Of a stretch of 7,990 nucleotides of DNA, positions 1 to 6,076 are shown piece after piece. Under the pieces are notes generated by a model, which worked only from the letters and a program-made list of their open reading frames with translations, searched no databases and was not told where the DNA came from. Source of the DNA: Cyclobacteriaceae bacterium (GTDB taxonomy: Bacteria; Bacteroidota; Bacteroidia; Cytophagales; Cyclobacteriaceae); assembly GCA_019751475.1 (NCBI GenBank), contig JAIENH010000487.1, positions 1 to 7,990 on the forward strand, read 5' to 3'. Made by a program: the position numbers and the translations under genes. The stretch's first letter is position 1; the number at the start of each line of letters is the position of its first letter.

Positions 1-467
1 TGCACGTGCTCATAGCTCAGGCATTGGTCCGGTTCATGATTCAGCGAATACATAACCGACTTCTTCAATTTGGCGGAAGGCAACAAGCTGTGATCAGGAG
101 CGCCCATAGAAAAAGACATAATCTTGGTGGAGCGAAGGTCATTGTACACGCTGGTGATCATATCGTCCAACGTGACAGGCATGGCTTCATCGGTAGGCTC
201 GCTGCTGCCGGGGATTTCAAAGGTGTGCTTCGGAGAAAATTTTACATAATACCCCGACTGTGGGCGGGCTTCAATCAGGCCCTTACTCTCCAAATGATAA
301 TAAGATTGAAAAGCCGTACTGAGACTGATGCCTTGCTCTTTGCTTAGCGAACGCACCGAAAGAAGTTTGTCGCCAACCCTGAGCGAGTTCTTCTCAATGA
401 GTTGCTCAATCCGCTCCGCTACCTCGAGATACAAATGATCGGGTTTTACATCGTTTTCAAATAGCAT
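1..467 (-). CDS. MocR/PdxR-type GntR regulator with aminotransferase-like domain (partial, N-terminal 155 residues)
   Basis: This is the N-terminal part of a transcription regulator that joins a GntR-type winged helix-turn-helix to a fold-type I aminotransferase-like domain; MocR proteins bind PLP and usually control B6, amino-acid or transport genes. Read on the minus strand from the ATG at 467-465, the frame is open to the window edge. Residues about 11-76 match the GntR DNA-binding domain: LYLEVAERIEQLI, then VGDKLLSVRSLSKEQGIS, then TAFQSYYHLESKGLIEARPQ and SGYYV. A polar linker follows (about 77-100), and from about 115 the MSFSMGAPDHSLLPSAKLKK stretch is typical of the start of the aminotransferase domain. 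The PLP lysine lies outside the window, so cofactor binding cannot be judged. The gene is divergent from the exported protein gene at 667, and that spacer is the natural place for its operator. A plus-strand open frame at 6-347 is its antisense shadow. Confidence 0.88.
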   Translation of the reverse strand, partial: MLFENDVKPDHLYLEVAERIEQLIEKNSLRVGDKLLSVRSLSKEQGISLSTAFQSYYHLESKGLIEARPQSGYYVKFSPKHTFEIPGSSEPTDEAMPVTLDDMITSVYNDLRSTKIMSFSMGAPDHSLLPSAKLKKSVMYSLNHEPDQCLSYEHV

Positions 468-509
468 ACCGAATCGTTTAAAATTGATATTAGAATGTCG
501 TTATTCTTC

Positions 510-546
510 AAACTGATACGGTCAAAGTTAATGAAACTGAAACTGT
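510..546. promoter_or_regulatory. AAACTG direct repeats around the regulator's promoter (candidate operator)
   Basis: AAACTGA occurs at 510-516 and again at 534-540, 24 bases apart, and a third AAACTG begins at 540. The first two copies bracket the minus-strand -7 element at 523-530. MocR-family regulators are known to bind direct repeats near their own promoters, so autoregulation is a reasonable inference. The units are short and A-rich, so chance remains possible. Confidence 0.3.
523..530 (-). promoter_or_regulatory. Bacteroidota-type -7 element for the MocR-like gene
   Basis: On the minus strand this reads TAACTTTG, a perfect match to the Bacteroidota -7 consensus TAnnTTTG. Transcription would start near 516, leaving a leader of about 50 bases before the ATG at 467. 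I do not see a good TTTG at the expected -33 position about 19 bases upstream; that stretch is A/G-rich. The call rests on the -7 match and its placement. Confidence 0.4.
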
Positions 547-603
547 TTTCTTTCCGTTTGTACGATAAACTTTGTAAGAAATTTTAGATCAGCAAGAAAC
601 GGG

Positions 604-634
604 TTTAATCACCACGGTCGTGACGATTTCTTTG
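604..634 (+). promoter_or_regulatory. Promoter for the exported protein gene, with an operator-like dyad between its elements
   Basis: TTTA at 604-607 and TTTCTTTG at 627-634 are separated by exactly 19 bases. Each differs by one base from the Bacteroidota TTTG / TAnnTTTG elements. Initiation would fall near 641, giving a leader of about 25 bases to the ATG at 667. The spacer is filled by an interrupted palindrome centred between 617 and 618: AATC (607-610) and CACG (613-616) mirror CGTG (619-622) and GATT (625-628). A dyad there would block RNA polymerase if bound by a repressor. Neither element is a perfect match, so the promoter is a prediction. Confidence 0.45.
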
Positions 635-666
635 TACGCATAAATCAACACGATCAGGAAAACGAT

Positions 667-1434
667 ATGAAAGCGCTCAAAAAAATAGTTAACAGTACAT
701 CAGCTGTAGTCGTACTCGTGCTTATGACTACTACCATCGCTGTTGCTAATGCTGATTCCACAGCCACCAAACCTGTTGCACCCCGCTCGCACTGGCGCTT
801 AAATGCTCGACTTCATTCAAAAGGTATTTTTAATTACGGTGGCCGCCTGGCCAGTAAAAATTCAACAGCTGATGTGAGCTTTACATACGACCGTAAGCAA
901 TGGGGGCTTTTTGTTTTTAAAGGAGTAGATCTGGCTGACCATCACACGTTTTACAATTTTGCATTGATATCGGCCTACAAAAATTTCAAACTCTCTCCTT
1001 CTGCCACATTTACACCCTACGTGGGTTCGTTTCTGGAAGAAGCCACCGGCTTTGCTGATCGCGGTTCCGATGCAGTGGTCATTCTCATTACCACCAAACG
1101 ACTGGGTACTCACTGGGCGGTGGAGCACATGGGTCTTTTTTCTAATCTATTGTTGGAGCCCGAGCAGCGCGACTGGGTCAATCGGCTGCGGCTTACCTAC
1201 ACCGGCAAACATTGGGATGTGATATCATCTACGTGGTGGAATAACCAAATGTTTGATCACTCCAGCTATTGGACAACCGGTTTGAATGTGGCTTATAGCC
1301 GGATGCGTGTAAGCGAGCACATGTTCATGAGTGTAGGAATCACAGGGTTGATTACGTTGTACACTTCTGAGAAAGAAAGCAGCTCAGCCAAAAATGCCTT
1401 GATGCTTACGGTCTCATCACAATGGCTGCATTAA
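667..1434 (+). CDS. Exported, probably outer-membrane beta-barrel protein of unrecognised family
   Basis: I do not recognise a named family for this 255-residue protein. Residues 1-29 look like a Sec signal peptide: lysines at 2, 5 and 6, a hydrophobic core at about 13-27, and a likely cleavage after ANA (27-29). The mature part is rich in aromatic residues and alternates polar and hydrophobic positions, as in short amphipathic beta strands (for example WGLFVFKGVDL, LTYTGKHWDVISSTWW, TTGLNVAYSRMRV). This suggests a small outer-membrane barrel or similar envelope protein. No catalytic motif, lipobox cysteine or C-terminal sorting domain is visible. It sits alone behind its own predicted promoter, divergent from the MocR-like regulator, and about 220 bases before the next large gene. 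Regulation by that neighbour is possible. The start is supported by the signal peptide beginning directly at the ATG. Confidence 0.7.
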   Translation: MKALKKIVNSTSAVVVLVLMTTTIAVANADSTATKPVAPRSHWRLNARLHSKGIFNYGGRLASKNSTADVSFTYDRKQWGLFVFKGVDLADHHTFYNFALISAYKNFKLSPSATFTPYVGSFLEEATGFADRGSDAVVILITTKRLGTHWAVEHMGLFSNLLLEPEQRDWVNRLRLTYTGKHWDVISSTWWNNQMFDHSSYWTTGLNVAYSRMRVSEHMFMSVGITGLITLYTSEKESSSAKNALMLTVSSQWLH

Positions 1435-1544
1435 AATGACGCAGTCAGAAATTGCTCAACCAAAAAACTGATATGACGAAAATACTCAAAACTGAAGCTG
1501 TTATATTTCTGTTTTATCCGGAAATTTGAGTTGTACTTTTTTAT

Positions 1545-1619
1545 ATGAGAACCAGGCGTAAAATTATTCTGCTCGTAGGTGTGATTGTAGGAATAGTTAC
1601 CTGGATCATACTGAACTAA
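1545..1619 (+). CDS. Possible 24-residue membrane micropeptide
   Basis: Within the 219-base spacer before the exporter gene lies a short ATG-to-TAA frame. It starts with the strongly basic MRTRRK and continues with about 17 uninterrupted hydrophobic residues (IILLVGVIVGIVTWIIL) before a final Asn. That is the shape of a single-pass membrane peptide with the positive end inside. An A/T-rich stretch precedes the ATG, as is common for Bacteroidota starts, but no clear Shine-Dalgarno site is seen. A minus-strand open frame at 1431-1631 overlaps it but has a less protein-like composition. At this length an open frame can arise by chance; conservation would decide. The rest of the spacer shows no convincing terminator. 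Confidence 0.35.
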   Translation: MRTRRKIILLVGVIVGIVTWIILN

Positions 1620-1653
1620 GAAATAGACCAAGAGACTTTTTTAACTATCGTGA

Positions 1654-2574
1654 ATGAAAGAAAATAAAAACCTTCTCGCTTACCTCGCTTTAGCAGCCGT
1701 ATGTGTTATCTGGGGCACCACTTATTTGGGTCTGCGCATTGGGGTGACCCAATTTCCACCCTTCCTGTTTTCGATTTTTAGATTCTTAACAGCTGGCCCT
1801 ATTTTAATTTTATTAGTTGCGCTGTCGCGAAAAGCCGCATGGCCTGACAGAACCGTTTTGTTCAACCAGGCGGTAAGTGGATTTTTTATGGTCACACTCG
1901 GCATCAGCGTGGTGGGTTGGGCCGAGATGTACATATCCAGCGGTGTGGCCGCCATCATTTGCTCGATGATGCCGATATGGACCGTACTCATCAATGTATT
2001 CGTTACCAAAGATGAGCAGCCGAACTGGCTTATCCTGTTGGGATTGGCCACGGGGCTGACGGGTGTTGTCATGATTTTCGGTGAGCACCTTTCTGAATTT
2101 TCAAATTCAAACTACACAACGGGCATTGTACTCACCTTTGCCGCTAATTTAAGCTGGGCCATAGGGAGTATTTGGATCAAAAAGAAAAACACCGCCAGCA
2201 ATCCATTTTTCAATGCGGGCTTGCAAATGCTCTTTGGCGGATTATTCTTGATACCGTTTAGTCTGCTGCTGGATGATTACGGTCGCATTCAGTGGAATGA
2301 ATCCGTCATTTATTCGCTTGTTTACATGTCGTTGGTCGGTTCGGTGGCCGCCTACGCCTGCTATTCTTACGCTATCAAAAAACTGCCGATGACGCTTGTC
2401 TCCTTGTATGCCTACATCAACCCAATTGTTGCCGTGTTGCTGGGTTGGTTGGTATTGAATGAAAAATTAAATCTCCGGATCGCACTCGCCATTGTGGTGA
2501 CCGTTGCCGGAATTTACATCGTGAACAAAGGCTATCAATTGAAAGTATTTAAGAAACCTCAGCCGACAAACTAA
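1654..2574 (+). CDS. EamA/DMT-superfamily transporter (RhaT/YdcZ-like exporter)
   Basis: This is an inner-membrane permease of the drug/metabolite transporter superfamily; family members usually export amino acids or other small metabolites, but the substrate here cannot be read from sequence. The 306 residues fit the usual 10-helix EamA protein made of two repeats, about residues 8-143 and 156-294. The first repeat opens with the typical AAVCVIWGTTYLGLRIGV, followed by FLFSIFRFLTAGPILILL. The second begins around GIVLTFAANLSWAIGSIWIK and includes the conserved LVGSVAAYACYSYAIKKLP and LYAYINPIVAVLLGWLVLNE stretches. The C-terminus is short and basic, predicted cytoplasmic. The ATG at 1654 places the first helix at the usual distance. 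It leads a same-strand run, with only 14 bases to the DUF1572 gene behind it. EamA exporters are often found near MocR regulators, which fits the gene at the left end. Confidence 0.9.
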   Translation: MKENKNLLAYLALAAVCVIWGTTYLGLRIGVTQFPPFLFSIFRFLTAGPILILLVALSRKAAWPDRTVLFNQAVSGFFMVTLGISVVGWAEMYISSGVAAIICSMMPIWTVLINVFVTKDEQPNWLILLGLATGLTGVVMIFGEHLSEFSNSNYTTGIVLTFAANLSWAIGSIWIKKKNTASNPFFNAGLQMLFGGLFLIPFSLLLDDYGRIQWNESVIYSLVYMSLVGSVAAYACYSYAIKKLPMTLVSLYAYINPIVAVLLGWLVLNEKLNLRIALAIVVTVAGIYIVNKGYQLKVFKKPQPTN

Positions 2575-2588
2575 AAAATTCAAGACTT

Positions 2589-3044
2589 ATGCTCATTCAA
2601 GAATTAAAAAAGGTCTTTATAAAAGACTTGCAAAAATCGCGAGAAGAAATTGCTCTTTATAAAAATGAGGCGACCATCTGGCAAGTAGAGAAAGGCATTG
2701 CTAACTCAGCGGGCAATTTGTGCCTGCACCTGGTAGGCAATCTCAATCATTTCATTGGCGCTACATTGGGCAATACCGGCTACGTTCGCAACCGCGAGCA
2801 GGAGTTTTTGCAGAAAAATATTGCACAACAACACTTGCTGAAAATGGTGGACGACACCATTGCGATGATGGAAAGCGTTCTGTCAAGAATACAAGACGCA
2901 CAACTGGATGCCGAATATCCCTTGTTGGTGTTTAAAGAAAAAACTTCCACGGGTTATTTTCTCATTCACCTGGTAGGGCACTTGGGTTATCACGTTGGTC
3001 AAATCAATTATCACAGGCGATTACTCGAAAATAACTTCAACTAA
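2589..3044 (+). CDS. DUF1572-type DinB-fold protein
   Basis: This 151-residue protein has the layout of the DUF1572 branch of the DinB/YfiT-like superfamily: four-helix-bundle proteins that bind a divalent metal through three histidines. Members include thiol-dependent transferases such as BstA and mycothiol-dependent enzymes, but DUF1572 proteins have no settled function. The likely ligands are His47 (in NLCLHLVGNLNHF) and His131 and His135 (in HLVGHLGYHVGQINYHRR). The spacing matches the classical triad, and the following Gly-Gln-Ile is also typical. There is no signal peptide, so it is cytoplasmic. It follows the exporter gene after 14 bases and is probably cotranscribed with it. A second protein of the superfamily is encoded at 5563 with its triad at nearly the same residue numbers, yet the two sequences are clearly different, so they are not a recent duplication. 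Confidence 0.85.
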   Translation: MLIQELKKVFIKDLQKSREEIALYKNEATIWQVEKGIANSAGNLCLHLVGNLNHFIGATLGNTGYVRNREQEFLQKNIAQQHLLKMVDDTIAMMESVLSRIQDAQLDAEYPLLVFKEKTSTGYFLIHLVGHLGYHVGQINYHRRLLENNFN

Positions 3045-3050
3045 TCTTCC

Positions 3051-3092
3051 AATCCTAAGTCATAAATCAAAAATCCTAAATCTCAAATCAAA
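3051..3092 (+). repeat. Tandem 21-base repeat made of degenerate heptads
   Basis: Two adjacent 21-base copies (3051-3071 and 3072-3092) agree at 18 of 21 positions. Each copy divides into three 7-base units of the general form AATCNNA or close to it. The array fills nearly the whole gap between the DUF1572 stop and the phzF GTG start, ending two bases before that start, so it is also the leader region of phzF. A/T-rich strings of this kind are familiar in Bacteroidota spacers; I know no assigned function. Confidence 0.7.
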
Positions 3093-3094
3093 AA

Positions 3095-3880
3095 GTGGAA
3101 CTAAAAATTTACCAAATAGACGCTTTTGCTGACAAGGTCTTTACCGGAAACCCTGCAGCCGTGTGCCCTCTGCAGGAATGGCTGCCCGACCACGTGATGC
3201 AAAACATTACCATGGAAAACTGCCTGGCCGAAACTGCATTTTATGTGAACGAAAAAGAAGGGCTGCGCATTCGTTGGTTCACGCCTACCGTAGAGGTTGA
3301 CCTGTGCGGGCATGCTACGCTGGCTACGGCCTTCGTACTGTTCAATCACGAAAACTTTCAAGGCAACAAGATTACGTTCAATTCCAGGAGCGGCCCGTTG
3401 ACAGTGGTTAAGTCAGGTGACACGCTGACATTGAATTTCCCGGTCGATTCACTGCGTGAAGTGAATTCGATTCCATTGCTGGAAGAAGGTCTCGGGGTAA
3501 AGTCGCTGAAAACCTTCAAAGGCAAAACCGACTACATGCTTGTGTATGAATCGGAAGATCAGGTCAGGAACATGCGCCCTGATTTTAAATTAGTAGGCAA
3601 GGTAGAAGCGCGCGGTATCATCGTGACAGCCAAAGGCAATCAGGTTGATTTCGTTTCGCGTTTCTTTGGGCCGCAGTCAGGTATGGACGAAGACCCTGTT
3701 ACCGGCTCGGCCCATACTTCGCTCACACCGTACTGGGCGAAGGTCTTAAACAAAACAGAGTTTTCGGCACTTCAGCTCTCCAGTCGAGTGGGAAAACTAA
3801 AATGCAAACTGATGGGAGACCGTGTAGAGATTAGCGGGACAGCCAAATTATACTTGATCGGAAAAATATTTATAGACTAA
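3095..3880 (+). CDS. PhzF-family isomerase/epimerase-like protein
   Basis: This belongs to the PhzF (YddE/YHI9-like) family, whose fold resembles diaminopimelate epimerase. The founding member isomerises a dihydroxyanthranilate precursor of phenazines; most relatives, including this one, have no known substrate, and no other phenazine genes are present. The 261-residue length is normal. Key family residues are in place: Glu46 in NCLAETAFY, His73 in DLCGHATLATAF, and Asp200 and Ser205 in EDPVTGSAH, corresponding to Glu45, His74, Asp208 and Ser213 of PhzF. The protein begins with the usual LKIYQIDAF and FTGNPAAV strand. That forces the GTG start at 3095, since the first in-frame ATG lies beyond those motifs. 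The protein is soluble and cytoplasmic. It follows the DUF1572 gene by 50 bases of heptad repeat. Confidence 0.9.
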   Translation: MELKIYQIDAFADKVFTGNPAAVCPLQEWLPDHVMQNITMENCLAETAFYVNEKEGLRIRWFTPTVEVDLCGHATLATAFVLFNHENFQGNKITFNSRSGPLTVVKSGDTLTLNFPVDSLREVNSIPLLEEGLGVKSLKTFKGKTDYMLVYESEDQVRNMRPDFKLVGKVEARGIIVTAKGNQVDFVSRFFGPQSGMDEDPVTGSAHTSLTPYWAKVLNKTEFSALQLSSRVGKLKCKLMGDRVEISGTAKLYLIGKIFID

Positions 3881-3883
3881 TTC

Positions 3884-3973
3884 TTAACCGCTGAGTTCGC
3901 AGAGAAACGCAAAGAAATCTAAGATCGCGCTATGCAGACTCACTCTGCGAACCTCTGCGTTCTTTGCGGTTAA
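3884..3973. repeat. 90-base inverted-repeat element built from CGCAGAG units
   Basis: Both ends begin TTAACCGC when read inward. The left arm carries CGCTGAG (3889), CGCAGAG (3898) and CGCAAAG (3908); the right arm, read on the minus strand, carries CGCAAAG (3962-3968), CGCAGAG (3953-3959) and CGCAGAG (3943-3949). Unit spacing is 9-10 bases in both arms. The arms are separated by a roughly 28-base centre. Folded, about 23 of 31 arm positions pair, broken by small symmetric internal loops. I recognise the unit as similar to repeats scattered through spacers of many environmental bacteria, but know no name or function. It lies directly after the phzF stop and could shield the 3' end of that transcript; there is no T-run, so it is not a standard intrinsic terminator. 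Confidence 0.75.
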
Positions 3974-3990
3974 ATTTCAAAATAGACAAC

Positions 3991-4117
3991 ATGATTAAAA
4001 TTGAGCAAGCTACTGGTAATCACATCGAGCAACTTTCCTCGCTCTTTAACCAGTATAGGGTAGCAGGGCGATCATCATTTGGTCAAAATCAACGAAATCC
4101 TGGAAGGTGGCCGATAA
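3991..4117 (+). pseudogene. Relic: N-terminus of a GNAT acetyltransferase joined to a possible DinB-family tail
   Basis: From the ATG at 3991, the first 24 codons read like the start of a GNAT N-acetyltransferase (MIKIEQATGNHIEQL followed by SSLFNQYRV); this family typically has L-F-x-Q-Y-R-V-F-Y there. The similarity stops right after the valine codon at 4060-4062, and the frame continues into unrelated residues. In the next frame, 4070-4114 reads DHHLVKINEIL and ends EGGR before TAA at 4115-4117; this resembles the last helix of DinB-family proteins, which often carries a His-His-Leu and a Gln/Lys-Ile pattern. The simplest reading is a deletion that fused the head of a GNAT gene to the tail of another gene. 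The GNAT head is fairly convincing; the DinB identity of the tail rests on about 16 residues. The relic's stop overlaps the possible GTG start of the decarboxylase. Confidence 0.5.
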
Positions 4118-4139
4118 AAAAAGAACATTCAATAAAATA

Positions 4140-5549
4140 ATGAGCAGCGTAATGACCGAAATGCAAAAAAGGATGTTCGCAGAAATGCACGACAAAACAA
4201 TTTTTAATAAGGCCCTTCAGCATGGCTTTGAATACATCGACCACGCCTTCGAACGCAATGTCTACCCAACTGATCATGCGCTGCAAAATCTGTCTCATTT
4301 TGAAGAACCCATGCCTGCCGAACCGACACACGCATCAGCCCTATTGAACTCACTTCATGAATATGGATCTCCAGCTACAGTCACACACGTGGGTGGAAGG
4401 TATTTTGGTTTTGTGACAGGTAGCGTAGTGCCAGCCGCCATGAGTGCCAAGGTGCTGGGCACATTTTGGGATCAGGTCACGGCCATGTATGTGCTCTCTC
4501 CTGTGTCGGCAAAACTGGAGACCGTAGTGGAAAGTTGGCTGAAGTCCGTGTTCAACTTGCCTGGCAACGCAGTAGCCGGTTTTGTCAGCGGTTCTTCCAT
4601 GGCCAATCTCTGCGGTTTGGCAGCAGCGCGATACCGGTTGCTAAAGAATCAGGGATGGGATGTGAATCAGCAAGGACTGATGAGTGCACCACCAATTCGT
4701 GTGATTACTGGTAAAGAAGCGCACTCCACTGTTTTGAAGTCCATCAGCATCCTGGGCTTTGGACAAGCGTCCATTCAGTTTATCGACACCGATGATCAAG
4801 GTAGAATTAAAACCGACCTGGTGCCTGAGTTAGACAACCGCACGCTACTCATTCTTCAAGCTGGCAATGTGAACAGTGGATCGTTTGATGACTTCGCAAC
4901 TCTTTGTGAGAAAGCCCAGCAGGCCGGAGCTTGGGTACATATTGATGGAGCCTTTGGCTTATGGGCTGCTGCGGTAAAACAGCTTGCGCATCTTACGAAA
5001 GGAATTGAGATGGCCAACTCATGGGCTGTGGACGGACATAAAACACTCAACACACCTTATGATTGCGGCATTGTAATGTGCAGCGACAAAGAAGCGTTGA
5101 CGGGGGCTCTGCACATGTCAGGCGGATACATCGTAGTAAGTAAAGATCGCGATGGTATGTTTTACACGCCCGAAATGTCAAGGCGGTCGCGGGTGATTGA
5201 ACTGTGGGCTACGATGAAATACCTCGGCAAGACCGGCATCGATCAGATGGTCCTTAGCATGCACGAAAGGGCGCGGCAATTTGCTATGGAGCTTTCTGTA
5301 ATTGACGGTTTTACTGTTTTAAATGATGTGGTGTTTAACCAGGTAGTAGTAGCTTGTAAGGATGACGACACTACCGTGAAAGTGATGGAGGCAATTCAGC
5401 AAGAGCGTGTGTGCTGGGTAGGCGGCTCCACGTGGCGCGGAAAGAGAGTTATTCGCATCAGTGTATGCTCGTGGGCAACCACCGAAGAGGATGTGACACA
5501 GTCAGTAGCCTCGTTCAGAAATTCACTTGAAAAAGTAAAAGGCAAATAA
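4140..5549 (+). CDS. Group II PLP-dependent amino acid decarboxylase family protein
   Basis: This is a fold-type I PLP enzyme of the group II decarboxylase family (relatives act on glutamate, aromatic amino acids or tyrosine); the substrate cannot be assigned. From this ATG it has 469 residues, normal for the family. PLP-site motifs are all present: GSSMANLCGLAAAR for the phosphate, His195 in GKEAHSTVLKS stacking on the ring, Asp269 in HIDGAFGLW at the ring nitrogen, and Lys301 in VDGHKTLNTPYDCG as Schiff-base lysine. The C-terminal domain ends with a typical RISVCSWATTEEDV stretch. An in-frame GTG at 4107 would add 11 residues. I prefer the ATG at 4140 because it follows an A-rich leader and the GTG sits inside the relic gene's tail; neither start has a clear Shine-Dalgarno site at proper distance. 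Only 13 bases separate it from the DinB gene downstream, suggesting cotranscription. Confidence 0.88.
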   Translation: MSSVMTEMQKRMFAEMHDKTIFNKALQHGFEYIDHAFERNVYPTDHALQNLSHFEEPMPAEPTHASALLNSLHEYGSPATVTHVGGRYFGFVTGSVVPAAMSAKVLGTFWDQVTAMYVLSPVSAKLETVVESWLKSVFNLPGNAVAGFVSGSSMANLCGLAAARYRLLKNQGWDVNQQGLMSAPPIRVITGKEAHSTVLKSISILGFGQASIQFIDTDDQGRIKTDLVPELDNRTLLILQAGNVNSGSFDDFATLCEKAQQAGAWVHIDGAFGLWAAAVKQLAHLTKGIEMANSWAVDGHKTLNTPYDCGIVMCSDKEALTGALHMSGGYIVVSKDRDGMFYTPEMSRRSRVIELWATMKYLGKTGIDQMVLSMHERARQFAMELSVIDGFTVLNDVVFNQVVVACKDDDTTVKVMEAIQQERVCWVGGSTWRGKRVIRISVCSWATTEEDVTQSVASFRNSLEKVKGK

Positions 5550-5562
5550 TTATTGACAACTT

Positions 5563-6060
5563 ATGCCATACACCATTCATCAACACCTGGCTTACACCGT
5601 TTGGGCAAATGAAAAGCTCTCAGCAAAACTTCACACCCTGGATGAGAAGTTACTGAAGACTGAATTGGTTGGCAGCTTCCCCTCCATTGAAAAAACATTG
5701 CTTCACATGTGGAATGCCGAATTGATTTGGTTAAGCAGGTTGAAAGGCAGCAACCCGTCTGTTTGGCCTTTAACTGATTTTAGTGGAGGGAAAACCGAAT
5801 TGCTGAACGGATTGGTGCAATCATCTAAAGATGTATTAGCATTTATTGAAAGTAGCGGCCCAGCCTTTCTTCAATCAAAAATTCAATACAAGACAATCAA
5901 AGGTGATTCATTTGAAAATGAAGTGGAAGAACTATTGTTTCACCTGGTCAACCACGGTACCTATCACCGTGGCCAAATAACCACCATGCTTCGGCAGTTG
6001 GGAATAACCGACCCGCCCAGCACAGATATCATATTTTATTTAAGAGCTATCAAAAAATAA
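5563..6060 (+). CDS. DinB/YfiT-family metal-binding four-helix protein
   Basis: This 165-residue cytoplasmic protein matches the DinB superfamily more closely than the copy at 2589. The start HQHLAYTVWANEKL is typical of DinB helix 1. The metal triad is His48 (LLHMWNAELIW), His131 and His135 (HLVNHGTYHRGQI), with the conserved Arg-Gly-Gln-Ile after the last histidine. His127 adds a fourth histidine on the same helix. Known relatives include Bacillus YfiT and BstA, which are metal hydrolases or thiol transferases linked to stress and detoxification; a specific reaction cannot be given. The name DinB here refers to the Bacillus damage-inducible protein, not E. coli DNA polymerase IV. It follows the decarboxylase by 13 bases and precedes paiB by 56 bases of pyrimidine-rich repeat. 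No DNA-damage operator is recognisable upstream. Confidence 0.9.
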   Translation: MPYTIHQHLAYTVWANEKLSAKLHTLDEKLLKTELVGSFPSIEKTLLHMWNAELIWLSRLKGSNPSVWPLTDFSGGKTELLNGLVQSSKDVLAFIESSGPAFLQSKIQYKTIKGDSFENEVEELLFHLVNHGTYHRGQITTMLRQLGITDPPSTDIIFYLRAIKK

Positions 6061-6076
6061 CTACCAACATTGACCC

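Noticed and set aside
6..347. Plus-strand open frame of 113 codons at the left end
   Set aside because: It lies antisense to the MocR-like gene, whose minus-strand frame shows clear GntR and aminotransferase motifs; the plus-strand product has no recognisable features.
1431..1631. Minus-strand 66-codon open frame in the spacer before the exporter
   Set aside because: The product is low in helix-forming character, rich in Asn, Tyr and Phe as expected from A/T-rich DNA, overlaps the preceding stop, and has no visible motif.
3095..3880. Phenazine biosynthesis locus suggested by the PhzF protein
   Set aside because: No other phenazine gene is present, and most PhzF-family proteins act elsewhere.
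3881..3990. Intrinsic terminator after phzF
   Set aside because: The inverted repeat there is long with many internal loops and is not followed by a T-run; I list it as a repeat element instead.
4107..4139. GTG at 4107 as the decarboxylase start
   Set aside because: Possible but less likely: it lies inside the relic gene's tail, adds 11 residues outside the recognisable domain, and an ATG with an A-rich leader follows at 4140.
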